Of a DNA stretch of 64,000 bases, positions 1 to 10,201 are shown one piece after another. The notes beneath the pieces are model-generated. The model did no database searches. It had not been told where the DNA came from and saw only the letters and a program-made list of their open reading frames with translations. Made by a program: the position numbers and the translations under genes. This stretch comes from Datura wrightii (Eukaryota > Streptophyta > Magnoliopsida > Solanales > Solanaceae). Numbering within the stretch: position 1 is the first letter of the stretch; each line of letters opens with the position of its first letter. The stretch spans positions 87,567,501 through 87,631,500 of the forward strand of contig JASDFA010000007.1 of the NCBI GenBank assembly GCA_035772735.1, written 5' to 3'.

Positions 1-212
1 TTTCATGTTTAGTTCATGTCTCTCAGTTCTTTTCATGGCAATACATGTATGTGTGATTCATAAATTTAGTTTAGTCATGTATATCATTCCGGAGATAGTC
101 TTTCCATTAGTTTTCAGCTCAGATGTTCAGTATTTGAGATTTTAGTTCCTTTCCCCAGCCTTTTAGTATGTTTAGCAATAATTGAGGAGGAATGTTCCCA
201 AAGGGGAGATAT
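1..212 (+). mobile_element. Tek-1 chromovirus, 3' untranslated tail and polypurine tract
   Basis: This is the end of the internal region of a Tekay/Del-like chromovirus. No coding sequence is visible. The stretch GGAATGTTCCCAAAGGGGAG at about 189-208 is the polypurine tract. It matches the equivalent place in Tek-E, read on the minus strand just right of 40610, and it directly precedes an LTR start. The rest of the element lies left of the window. Confidence 0.6.
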
Positions 213-950
213 TATAATACCCCATAAGCCCCTAAGATCAGACCCGTGAGTTGAAACTGAGAAAGCAGGACATTTCACACCAGGTCATAGAACAGATCAT
301 TCAGTGACTCGTGATGTGACCTAAGGGGTCGTTAAGTGACCCATTAGGTGGCGACCAATTGAGAAGGTGTCGTTCTCAAGAAGGGGCAATGGAAGGGACA
401 ACGAGTCGTCATCACTCCTAATGACTCGTGGTCTAACTCGTTAGGTGGTTAAAGGATGATTGGGCAGTGCTAGCAACGATTAGAGGGATGAGTTGTCATG
501 CATCTAACGACTCATCAAGTGGCCCGTGGGGGAAAGGAATATCAGTAGATGAAAATTTGTTTAGTGGAACGACGAGTCATCCAGTTGGGTAATGACTCAT
601 CAATCCCTCTTTGGGACTGACAGTGACAGTTTTCTTGCGAAATTAGTAAGGGAGTTTTCATAAATCCTAAGCTCTAGAGCACTAAACTGCATCATTTTAA
701 GCCCGAAAGAAGAGTATTAAGGGAGGTTAACCTATTCTAATTTATTCAACTCCCACGCATGCAAGTTTATAGGGTTCCATTGATGATGAAACTTGAACTT
801 CTCCAATTCTCCTCCAAATCTCTTGGGCTTTCAAAGTCAAGTTGAGAATCAGTTTAACCAAAGTATGTAAGGTCATGAATGAGAGATTCCTTTCACTCTC
901 ATGCCCAAATTTCTCCTTAAGTTCATGAATTCAAGTGTATGAACCTATGG
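213..950 (+). mobile_element. Tek-1 chromovirus 3' LTR, proximal part
   Basis: The LTR starts TATAATACCCC (family consensus TGTAATACCCC). It continues with 'cctaagatcagacccg' and a stretch rich in GACTCGT/GGGTCGT words. It is collinear with the start of the Tek-G LTR (41376 on) and with Tek-E and Tek-J in reverse. The match stops at about 950, where Athila sequence begins. The distal part resumes at 4729. The middle of the LTR, corresponding to roughly 42120-43330 of Tek-G, is missing. Confidence 0.7.
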
Positions 951-1506
951 AACAGTGAACACCAATCTGACAGATTGGTTGAGTAAGTTGGATGATGCAC
1001 TCTGGGCTTATCGAACAACTTATAAGACCCGTATTGGCTCTTCACCATATCAGTTGGTATATGGGAAGTCATGCCACTTGCCAGTAGAGCTGGAGCATAA
1101 GGAATTATGGGCACTGAAGAAGTTGAACTTGGATTGGAATAAAGCAGCCAAGTTAAGGCTAGATCAGCTGAATGAGATGGATGAGTTCCGACTCCGAGCT
1201 TATAAGAGTGCAACCATCTATAAGGAGATAATGAAAATACAACATGACTGAAAGAATGTGAAAAGAGAGTTCAATGCTGGAGATTTGGTAATCCTGATTA
1301 ATTTGAGGCTCCGCTTGTATCCAAAAAAATTAAAGTCTAGATGGATGGGACCATACTGAGTGATGGAAGTGTCCCCATATGGTGTCGTTGAACTTGAGAA
1401 AAAGGATGGTAAGAGGTTCAAGGTGAATGGACAGAGAGTGAAGCTGTATATAGGAAACGCTAAGGAGGTTAGAGGAATCGAATCAGTGTATCTAGATGAG
1501 GCCTAA
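951..1506 (+). pseudogene. Ath-1 integrase C-terminal part, broken (Athila-type Ty3/gypsy)
   Basis: This is the end of the pol polyprotein of an Athila/Tat-like element. Integrase inserts the cDNA into host DNA. One frame from 952 reads LDDALWAYRTTYKT, then YQLVYGKSCHLPVELEHKE, a hallmark of the integrase core end in this clade. It is followed by the GDLV and RWMGPY stretches of the C-terminal domain. The frame is broken by TGA at 1249-1251 and TGA at 1357-1359 and ends at TAA 1504-1506. The upstream core (HHCC zinc finger, DDE residues) is absent because the sequence starts abruptly inside a chromovirus LTR. This is the only integrase of the Athila type in the window. Confidence 0.9.
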
Positions 1507-1524
1507 ATAGTCAAGGAAGTAATA

Positions 1525-1567
1525 TCGTGCGACGATGTTTAATCAAGTGCTGCATAGGAGACAACCC
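1525..1567 (+). other. Post-pol conserved motif, Ath-1 copy
   Basis: The motif runs tcgtgc-gacgatgtttaatcaag-tgctgcataggagacaaccc. It lies about 20 bp after the integrase stop. The same word order (GTCGTGCC, CGATGTTAAATCA, GGGAGGCAACCC) appears after the protease ORF in Ath-B, C, D, H and I. The role is unknown. Confidence 0.7.
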
Positions 1568-1649
1568 ATGAATGGTTGGTGAAGTTTAAGTAGCTAACGG
1601 AGTGCTTAGAGCACCATAGGTATGTCCCTTTCCTAGTTCTTACATTTTT

Positions 1650-1669
1650 ATGCTTTGGGGACAAAGCAT
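1650..1669 (+). other. GGGA-loop hairpin, Ath-1 copy
   Basis: ATGCTTTG, loop GGGA, CAAAGCAT: a perfect 8-bp stem. Five bases later an A10G10 tract begins, ending in GTGTAC. Structural equivalents are at 10138, 22848, 31108, 50562 and 57409. Confidence 0.7.
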
Positions 1670-3100
1670 GTTTTAAAAAAAAAAGGGGGGGGGGTGTACT
1701 TATTTTTGACTTCATCTGAGCGTTTTTGTTGCCGTATTTCTTTTCCCTCGGACATGCTATCTAGTAGAACCAACATATTTAGGATTGTGGGTTTTGTTTA
1801 ACTAGGAGTAGCTTAGGAGTACTTTACAGCCAATAAATGCACTTGTTTTGAAGTTGTTGAAAGATAAACCTTCTTCTAAATTTTTTTTGGTGTTAGCTGT
1901 GTATGTTGACTGCAAAGCATGACTTCTGTGGATCTTTTTATATAATTTAGTAGATTAGCATGTGTAATTGTTGCTTAACTATGCATGAACTAAATAGATA
2001 GAATAAATGCAGACTCATACTATGAGCGAGTGAGGATTTCTACTTAGTTCAATACTGCATAGAGGATCTAGAACTTGCCTAGTTAGTCTTTACATAGGTT
2101 GTAGGATAGTTGGTTAGGAAAGGACCATAGCCCCTTTTTTTAGCCTACTTTTAGCCTATATTGCCCTACCAGATGAAAAATAAATCCCTTTATCCCTTGT
2201 TTGAGCCTTAAGACGACCATTTCTCTTTGAGTACCCATTAACCTTTCACGTACTTATAATGAACCTTTTTGGCCCTGGTCCCTCCTTGGTCATTGTGAAC
2301 CTCAACTCAGGCAAAATGCATAAGTTGAGGTGACTATAGTAGGGGTGCGTAGACCGGTTTAGGGTGAAAAAGAAATAAAAATGTCAAAGAAAAGTGGGAT
2401 GTGGTGTGAAATGTCAAAAGAAAAGAAAAGAAGAAAAAGAATTGTAAAAGATGAGAAAAATACACCACACCCACAAGTGACAATTGAAAGGAGAAAAAAG
2501 GGAATAAAATTGAAAAAAGATGAAATGGGTAAAAGGGTGAAAAGTGAAGCCAAGTTTTGTAGTTCCAAGGAGGGTTAGTCACTAATATCCATATCTTCCA
2601 TACCCAATCCAAAGCCTACATTACAAGCCTAGAAAAGTCCTTTAGTGATTCTAACCTGACTATCTGAAAAACTGAAGTAGAGAAAATAAGGGCAAGCCTA
2701 TGGTATCTGATGTGCAGTATTTGGAATTTCATTTGAGTATGAGATTCCTGTTTGACTAGTTAGAAGTTTCATTTGTATATATATGAGTTTTGGGGACTTC
2801 ATTTGCGGTGAGAGTACATGGTTTGTATTGCATTCAGCCAGTTATTTGTGTAAATATCATTAGTGATAGTTCAATTCTCTAGTAGTAGTTATATGCCATA
2901 TTTAGATCCCTATATGATGAGTTGTAGTTGCAAGTATGCATAACTGACTTGGTTTGAATGAAAAAGGGGCAATATGTGAGAATGGTTTGTGTGAAATTTT
3001 GTTTTGTTGGCTATAGGTATTCTATTTTACTTTCTAGCTAAGCATCGTTTATAGTTTTGTTTTGTTTGCCTGAGGAAATGCAAAAGTCTTAAGTTGAGGG

Positions 3101-4728
3101 TGTTGATGTACTATGCATTTACAGCACTTTGGACACTTAAAATGGACAAAATATGCATGGTGTTACGTGTGTTTATAGGGATATGATGCACTTTTGCTTT
3201 AGTTTCAAGGAAATAAGGTATTGAAGTTGAAAGCTATGAAAGAAGAAAAAAGAGTGCAAAAATAGGGCCAACTACGAACTTCAGTACGAGCCATACTGTA
3301 AGTTGTGATAAATTTCAGAAGATATGTACAAGGTACTGGCCAGTTAAGACTCTTGGTATGAGTCGTACCATCCTGGTATAAGCCATACTGCGAGTCATGG
3401 AAAATATCAGAAGAATACACTTTGAGTAGTCTCTTAGTATGGATGGAAACCACGATTGGTGATGACTACCTACGACCCATACCAAGGAGCCATGGTAAAG
3501 TTCAGAACAAAGTTGAATGGCAGATTTCATGGTACGAAAGGAAACCACGAGTTGTAAGAGCAAGGTACGATCCGTACCAAGACACTCGTGGAAATATTCA
3601 GAGGATGCCAGAAGTCACAAGATCATACCATGACAACATTGTATTCCTCGTAGGAGCATTGTACGAGTCATACCAGCTTCCAACACTTAACCAAATTCAG
3701 AGCTGCCAGGCATTGTACGAGTGAAGCTACGACTCGTATGATCAAGTTACGAGTTGCATGAGAAGGCGACTGTAGTTAATTAGTTTTTCTTGTTAATTTA
3801 GGAAATATTTCTAATTATTTGTATGAATACTTTTCTTGGTTATTTTTGTTAGCAGACTTTAGAGGTCGAATACTTTGAGGGAGAATTCGATTTTTGGGAG
3901 ATTCTTCTTAAGCATTCCAATATTCCTGGGTTTTACTTCGTTGTTCTCGAATTGTGCAATAGCTAAGTGGGTTTTACTTCAATCTTCATTATAAGTTCTT
4001 TAATTATGTTTTCTTTAATGAATGCTAATTCTTTGCTTACAATCATGAGAGGCTAAAACCTCCACAACTAGGGTTATGGGAACCATGGAGAATTAACCAA
4101 CTAGGGTTTGCATATAGTGATTCTAAACCAATATGAATGCTTGTATTGTCTTCTCTTCATATTTAATGTTTCTTAACAATACGCAATGTTAGGACATGCT
4201 CGAATTCTCTATTTGCTTGAACCTAGAGAGGTAGAGATTAGAAAAAGAGAAGAACAACACAACCTTTAATTCTATGATTCATTGTATAACTTGAGCTGCG
4301 GTCGCAGGATAGTTAATTTAGAACAAATTGATAAAGGTTAAAGTGAAATCACTCGAGAGAGCTAATCCAATAATTGAGTATATTCATCTATTAGGGGCGA
4401 ACTAATCATTTGGATGAACCTATGTTATCAGTTCTACAAGCTAAGTATTGGGATAGATCACAAGTGTAAGAATCCAAAGTAGTTATGAATACATGGGAAA
4501 CGCTTCCCTAGTTAATTGCATCAACTTGATAACAACTTAAATCTTCAATATTGTTATGTGTTTACTTCTTTAAAACCCCCCATTAGGAGATAATCGAATT
4601 AAAAGTGTAAATACTAGCTTTATTCTACCGGACCCTATTCCCTATGGGATCGACCCTAACATTTGTTGGGTGTTTTATTGACAACGTCCGCGTCATACTT
4701 TTTCAGGGGTGTGATTTGAGCATTATCA
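3101..4728 (+). mobile_element. Ath-1 3' LTR (1628 bp)
   Basis: It starts TGTTGATGTACTATG after the polypurine tract and ends ...GAGCATTATCA (TG...CA). It is collinear over its length with 45158-46779, 52057-53728 and 58944-62775. It contains the family's palindromic words, such as gtatgagtcgtaccatcc near 3357, upstream of a decayed TATA region near 3820. It also has the typical 'ccctatgggatcgaccc' near the 3' end. The downstream flank returns to the chromovirus LTR, so this element sits inside Tek-1. An ORF at 3422-3724 lies wholly within this LTR and is not a gene. Confidence 0.85.
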
Positions 4729-4972
4729 CTCATTAGTTAGTGGCGTCTTTCAGACATAGAGTTAGTGTGTCCAGCTTTGAGACTCGGTGTTTAAATTATC
4801 AAATTATCTTACTATTCATAAGTGAATGTTTTACATTTCAGTTAGCTTCCGGTCAGTTTTCCTTATAATTTATATTGTGCTAGTAATATACTATGCCATG
4901 GATTAGATTGGAACCATTCGTGGTTCTAGGTCCCGTGTCACAGTCCGGGGTCCATGCTCGGGTCGTGAAAAT
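4729..4972 (+). mobile_element. Tek-1 chromovirus LTR, distal part
   Basis: It contains 'gccatggattagattggaaccattcgtggttctaggtcc', matching the Tek-G LTR end at 43537-43613, and 'cagacatag' matching about 43343. It ends near 'gggtcgtgaaaa', where the intact family ends in GTGACA. Confidence 0.65.
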
Positions 4973-5159
4973 TTGTATAGGCTCAATGGACCAAGTATGT
5001 TTATCTAAGCTGAAGTATTACTGTACCATATCATCTCCCCTAGTCTGGATCAATGATATGTTATGTAGAAAATTCTGGTGCCCATATATTGCCAAATCAT
5101 TTCCTAAATAATTAGGATCATTGGCATAGCCATTAATGTGTTCCCTGATTGTCCTTTTT
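4973..5159 (-). pseudogene. Ath-F1 primer-site region and gag N-terminal remnant
   Basis: Read on the minus strand just after the LTR end at 5160, the sequence has a weak primer-site remnant ending in CAGGGAACAC. It then has a reading frame with GYANDPNYLGNDLAIYGHQ that stops near 4980. This resembles an N-terminal Gag leader of Tat/Athila-like elements. The rest of the element is missing. The assignment rests mainly on position next to an LTR. Confidence 0.4.
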
Positions 5160-6696
5160 TGATAAAATCCAAAGTACACTCTTCATTACGAAAGAGCATA
5201 TATGGTCATTGTATCAAAACAAATATCCTGATGGATGTCGGGGTCGAATCCCACAGAGACGAACAAGTGATATACGCAAGTTTTTTTTGAAAAATTGAAA
5301 TTAGTTCGCATCACTCAAAAGAAACAAAGTAATAAATATTTTGGGGGAGACTTGATGCTAACAATATGGTATAGATTCTAACTCAGCTAATTATAATAGA
5401 AAAATAACCAAAGTTGTACACAATAATGAGAGGGACTAGAGGTGTGGTGTAGATGATGTGCTAATTAAACAAGGCTATGCTAGATCATCTCATCATCTCA
5501 AATTGTGTAAATAACTTTGGATAGGTGGGCATTCTACGTTTTTCAACCTCATAAATGCCTCTTTCTAGAGTTCTTTCGAACCACTATACACAAACTAATA
5601 AGCCCAATCGAGTTTGGATTAATATCTACACTATCTCTGTCCATTAGCTATTAATTAGGAATGTGAATATGGGTTTTGTCTATATCTAGCCCAACTCCAC
5701 AACATCACATCCATTTTTCCCATCAAATTCTCTCCTAATACTCAATTCTTCTCTTTCAAGTAGAAATCAAGTAAGAAAAGTAGACCCACATCTGCAACTA
5801 TGGATCATCAATTATAAATTGGAGAGAACTTAATAGATTTACACTAATTAAGTAATATTGAGATGAATTTAGCAATACCCAATCTAATAAAGTACTCATC
5901 ACCACACACCTCTAGTTGTGATTTTCTTACTCATGGTTAAGAAACTAAAGAGCATATTCACCAATAAACTCATTGATTTCATGAATAAGAGCAGCAAAAT
6001 CAAATTCAAAAATGTGTCTGCAATAATGGTGGTACCTTGCTAAAAAGAAAATGAAGAAAAGAAAAACAATTTCAACAATTTCCACCAATAGAAATATACT
6101 TTCTTCCTTAGCAAAAGGAATGTTTAAAAAGCTAAAGTTAAGATCTGATATGTACAGAGTACTTCCTTTTAGAACATATATAAATATAGGGCAACCAATC
6201 CCCTCTTTTTTAGTGTTGGACATAATTGCCCCTGCTCAGGCATTTTGGCACTTGCGAAGGTACCGGCGGTTCGCTTGTTACATTCCATGAACTACCAACT
6301 GTCATCTACTACTCCTTTAGTGACTTCCAGTATCATTCGGTGGGACCTTCCGCGATTCGCTGGCCTCCAACCGTGCTGCACCGATTTCGTTCTCTTTGAT
6401 CTAGCAAGTTCAGGCGCATGTGGGCGAGTTAACCGGCGAGTCGCTGGTTGACATCCATGATCGCCGGTTATTTTAGTTCCTCAAAGCAGTGGTCATCTGC
6501 GTTTGGCCGGCGTTCTCTGGTGGAGCGCCGATTTTCGCCTGATTTCCTTCTTTTTACTCCACTTCTTGCTCTTTTTCTTCAAATAAGATATCTGCACATA
6601 AAAATACAAAAAAGGCATAAAATTCATCTAAATGACTTGGAAATTAGGCTAAACCTCGTGCTTAAGAGCCTAATGAGTTAGTAAATTACCAACTCA
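5160..6696 (-). mobile_element. Ath-F1 LTR, minus strand (1537 bp)
   Basis: On the minus strand it starts TGAGTTGGTAATTTACTAAC (right edge 6696) and ends ...TTTGGATTTTATCA (left edge 5160). The 5' start matches Ath-F2 at 44959. Near the 3' end it has 'gtgggattcgaccccgac', typical of Athila/Tat LTRs. Several parts resemble 62776-64000. The flanks TTTTT and GTATT do not form a clear target duplication. Short ORFs inside are not genes. Confidence 0.7.
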
Positions 6697-7029
6697 GTAT
6701 TTGTGTGCCTATCCGAGCTATACAAATTCCATCCATCGATGATCTCTCAATAGATTGAGCATCAAGTGCTAATAAAACACATTAATAGGTATTCGATGAA
6801 TAAAACTTGTATATTGTACCTACAAAAAAGAACACAATGTTAATAAAAATAAATTCCCCACTTCTCTTCTCCCGAAGGATTTGAGCAGAGGAAGAACTCT
6901 TTTCCATTCTCTTGACTCTGACCTCCTCTTTCCTTATTTCTCGCCATCTTCACTCTCAAATAGGGACGTGTAATTTATCTCTATTGAGTACCCTTCTTCC
7001 CTGAGGGTCCAAATCTGCAAAAAGAATTT
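6697..7029. other. Unassigned, probably LINE 3' untranslated region
   Basis: It lies between the Ath-F1 LTR and the RNase H end of the LINE. I see no coding or structural feature. The position fits the LINE 3' UTR on the minus strand. Confidence 0.35.
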
Positions 7030-7342
7030 ATGATGACCTCCCATGATCCAATGCATAATTAGCCAAATGATCGGCTAACTAGTTGCCCTCTCTCATAATA
7101 TGAAGAACTTGAACATATGCATTTTAAATAATTTTTAGTAACTCCTCAACAATATTTGCAATATTCCATGGTGGTTTCCACATTCTATCCAGTATATTCT
7201 TCAACATCAAAGAGTTCGTCTCAAGGAGGAATGAATATATATGCCCTGATAAACAGTACCTTGCAGCCTCAAGGATTGCCATCGACTTTCGACTCTGAAT
7301 TAGTGCCATGTTCCATCTCCTTGGCTCTAGCATATTCCACAG
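7030..7342 (-). pseudogene. LINE-1 segment 3: RNase H C-terminal part
   Basis: Minus-strand frames read ILEAARYC...FLLETNSLMLKNILDRMWKPPW, and then HIMREGN-stop-LADHLANYAL. This is the end of the RNase H-like domain (RVT_3 type) found in plant L1 LINEs, which degrades RNA of RNA/DNA hybrids. A TAG replaces a residue between GN and LADH. The upstream half of the same domain is at 26318-26460, separated by the Ath-C insertion. The direct repeat CACAG (7338-7342) / CACAT (26318-26322) marks the insertion. Confidence 0.75.
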
Positions 7343-7849
7343 AGATGCATATTTCTATGCCCATTTTCCTTGTTTTGCCCATCTTTTACCTTGTGTTGAG
7401 TTCATAATCCTTACGAAATGTATAAACTCATATATTTTTGTGTTTTGTATGCTACAAACGATTTTAGGTGTTTTGATCAGGAAACCAAGGGAAAGGACCC
7501 AAAATGAACCAAGGTTGAAGATTTGAGAAGCTGAGAAGAAGGTTCAAGGGCTATGGCTGGCGCCCAACGCCCGACCCTCCACTCATTGACAAAATTTCAT
7601 CATTTTTGGTTCTATGGGCGCCAACTCCTTAACATTTAGAAAATGATCATTCAACACCTTGGCGAGATGGTGGGCGTGAAGCCCAAGAGCTTCCCAAACT
7701 TAGAGAAAATCACCAAAATTCTAGTGAGATAGAGGAGGTCGCGCGCCTGAATGGTCCAAATGTACAAGAATTTGACTAACCCTCTGGCGCTATTGTGAGA
7801 GTGGCACGCCAGAGGTGCTAGAAATGCAGAAACATTGGCCAAGTCCTTG
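7343..7849 (+). mobile_element. Ath-C 5' LTR, first part
   Basis: It starts AGATGCATATTTCTATGCCC. The 3' LTR has TGATG, then five more bases, then CATATTTCTATGCCC, so a small deletion lies at the tip. It is collinear with 24691-25215. It is broken at CTTG (7846-7849) by Ath-B. The LTR resumes at 16746 with no LTR bases lost. Confidence 0.8.
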
Positions 7850-8409
7850 CTCAACCAAGTTAGAATGATTAAAAATAAACCTAAATGTGCTATTTATACT
7901 AGTGGGAATTTTTTCCGGAATAACAAGCAACGAGTCACGGAGTGCATCGCGGAGCACTGCCTCCGTGACACGCCACAAATGCGGACCCTCACTGGAATCC
8001 AGTCCTCCAGGTAATTATGCCCAACATGCCACTGCGTACAACGCGGGGCTTGGCCAACGTGCCACGGCCCCAACGCGGACCTTCACTGTAACTTGGCATA
8101 TTTTTATCATCCGAGGCAAAATGCATCCGCGATGGCAGCGTGACACGGCTCCATCATGGAGCCCCTTAATTTGCTGCATAACCTGGGCCTTTTCCACTGC
8201 TCGCCTCTGAGTCTCTTCTCGATTTCTCCCAACATGCATCTTAGCTTCCTAAAATTCCATTTTTCCTGCAAAACAACACTAATCATGTTGGTTAGTATAA
8301 ATTCACATTTTAACTACAAATCACATGAGAATGTACAATTATCAATGTATAAACAAGACGAAATGAAGCATTTGAGTATCACTTGGGCATATAATTCTGC
8401 CCAAGATCA
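7850..8409 (-). mobile_element. Ath-B 3' LTR, truncated
   Basis: It corresponds to 16188-16745 of the 5' LTR. In element sense it starts TGATCTTGGGCAG, includes TTGGGC...GCCCAA near the tip, and carries a TATA box (plus-strand tatttata, 7891-7898). The distal 860 bp are absent. The CTTG at 7846-7849 is shared by the Ath-C LTR and by Ath-B at about 16182, suggesting a microhomology deletion. Confidence 0.8.
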
Positions 8410-8424
8410 CTTACCCCACACTTA
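8410..8424 (-). other. Ath-B polypurine tract
   Basis: On the minus strand it reads TAAGTGTGGGGTAAG, immediately before the 3' LTR start. It would prime plus-strand cDNA synthesis. Similar words occur at 10120-10133 and 11502-11515. Confidence 0.7.
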
Positions 8425-9780
8425 AAACTTTGTTCGTCCTCGAACAATAATCTCACATCTCATGCAATTGACACCCAATCATAGCTACTTTGGCCCAACA
8501 ATTCAAGCTACGATTATACCGATTAATTACATAGCAAATCATCCAGAAAACATGCATAGTCTCATCAATACAGTGACATTCAACACATTAAGACCTCCTA
8601 AGCTCACGAGTCAACTCTCGATCTCGGCAAACTCATGCAAATCAGCTGATCAAGACATCCGACACGAAATTAAATCTCTCGTCAAGCATGTGCCCTCACA
8701 ACACAAGAGAGTTTCCCCTTTTACAATCATATGATCTCAAAAGCATTATATGCAGGGGCATATGAACACAATTTCGCTCTATCTCCCAAAGAATTCACAT
8801 GCATCATGTCATGACCCATAAGCTTGCCTCTAGTGTATTACTCCACTAATATAAGGACGAGTGATGTAAGATCACGTAGGACTTGATGGGTTGTAATATA
8901 AGCTAAGGAACTAGTACATACTGGGCTAACCAATAATAACAACTAGCACCCTTAAGCGCTTTTCCATACATCCCACCACATTATGGGCATTGTTTCTTCC
9001 TTCATCCTCCCATTCTTGAAGTCTTTCTTTATTTTTTTATTCCCATATCTTTAAGCACACTCGACTTAATAACAAAGATTAGTTATACATCTTCCTTTTA
9101 TTAAATTCGGCAAGTGCACCCTTGACCTTTTCTTTACTTTCACCACTTCCGCTTTTCCTTTATTTTCACAATTACCACTCCTTGACACTGTAGGAAAATT
9201 ACTTTTCTTGAGTGCTTAAGAGATTTGGATCAAATTCACTGATAATGACAAGAAGGGGTTAAGCTCGGTTTGTACTTTTTCGACAAAAGAAAAAAATAGG
9301 CTAAAGGCTCAATGGGCTAACTAGGATGTACATTCAAGGTAGGTACGATAATGAAAAAAAACTTTCGGTTAAAGCAAAGAAATGCCTACATCGTTTCCTA
9401 TAATACACATCCTTCATTTCGTTTCGTACACACACCAGACAAGTTCTAGACACTTCACAATAGCATGGAAGAAACGAAACCTCACCACACACTCATTGCA
9501 CATGCTCAACTCAAGACATATTCACAGACTCTTCAATCAACCAATTACAAGAATTCAAACATTAAGCCTCAATCACACCGAAAAGAATTCTATGGTCTAG
9601 GTATCTCAACATGTTTACAAAGTTGCATGCTTTCATACGAATCACCTTTGCATTCTAAATATCATGTACAACACGCAACCTGAATTCCAAACCATAAAGT
9701 AACGACACATTTGGGATACAAACAAACAAAAGAAATTTTTTTTTAAAAAGAACTAAATAAATCTACTTCTATCGACTACA

Positions 9781-9819
9781 TTTCCCTTAAGACGGTCGTC
9801 ATCCATCCATCATAGGGAA
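9781..9819 (-). other. Conserved 3' UTR block, Ath-B copy
   Basis: On the plus strand TTTCCCTTAAGACGGTCGTC is followed by atccatccatcatagggaa. The arms TTCCCT and AGGGAA can pair around GACGGTCGTC. Near-identical copies are at 30653-30690 and 23274-23310. Confidence 0.6.
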
Positions 9820-10137
9820 CAATCACTATTTACGACTTCAGTTCAGTGGAACTATTCTCGGTAAAAGCACCGAAAACAAACACCGAGACACCCAATAAAA
9901 AAAAAAGATTTCACGAAAAATTTTAAAAATATCGATAATTTTGATAAAACAACAATATTTACACAACCAGCTAACAACAACTCCATGCAGCACACAACAG
10001 CTTCACATTAATTACAATACAAAACATAAATATCAAAATCACAGTGTCATAATTTTGCACAGGCACAACAACAAAACAGAAACGTAAATAACAACAAAAC
10101 AACCAGCACCTAACTACTCCCACCCCACACTTAAATC

Positions 10138-10157
10138 GAACATTGTACCCAGTGTTC
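10138..10157 (-). other. GGGA-type hairpin, Ath-B copy
   Basis: In element sense it reads GAACACTG, loop GGTA, CAATGTTC. One stem pair is lost relative to Ath-D. It lies 45 bp after the ORF2 stop and is followed by TTTAAGTGTGGGGTGG. Confidence 0.65.
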
Positions 10158-10201
10158 ACAAAATTCCGCATAGCACAAGAGTAGGTGGTGAAACTCCCTG
10201 A

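Larger units (their letters stand above)
1507..3100 (+). other. Ath-1 3' untranslated region
   Basis: Non-coding sequence between integrase and the 3' LTR. It contains the post-pol conserved motif (1525-1567), a GGGA-loop hairpin (1650-1669) followed by an A10G10 tract (about 1675-1694), and a PPT-like word ATAAGTTGAGGTG near 2320. The true polypurine tract is 'cttaagttgaggg' at 3088-3100. It is collinear with 50500-52056 (Ath-H) and 57340-58943 (Ath-I). ORFs here are chance readings of low-complexity sequence. Confidence 0.75.
8425..10201 (-). other. Ath-B 3' untranslated region
   Basis: A 1.8-kb non-coding stretch after ORF2. It contains the GGGA-type hairpin (10138-10157; loop GGTA here, one stem mismatch), a purine tract (10120-10133) and a conserved block (9781-9819) shared with Ath-C and Ath-D. 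It is collinear with 29273-31171. ORFs on either strand here are not conserved in Ath-D. Confidence 0.7.

Noticed and set aside
2334..2612. Phe/Ser-rich minus-strand ORFs (also 51071-51543 and 58198-58431)
   Set aside because: They come from an A/G-rich, low-complexity stretch of the Athila 3' UTR; the frame is not kept between copies.
3422..3724. 100-codon plus-strand ORF
   Set aside because: It lies wholly inside the Ath-1 3' LTR, reads through the U3 palindromes, and is not conserved in the other LTR copies.
4960..4990. tRNA-iMet primer site after the Tek-1 LTR
   Set aside because: The sequence after the LTR end (atttgtataggctc) only loosely resembles TTGGTATCAGAGC; not enough to claim a second internal region.
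7887..8425. Overlapping ORFs of 74-107 codons on both strands, also seen near 16223-16749, 28703-29133 and 37198-37628
   Set aside because: They are the open readings of a GC-rich LTR segment. They recur because the LTR recurs, and both strands are equally open.
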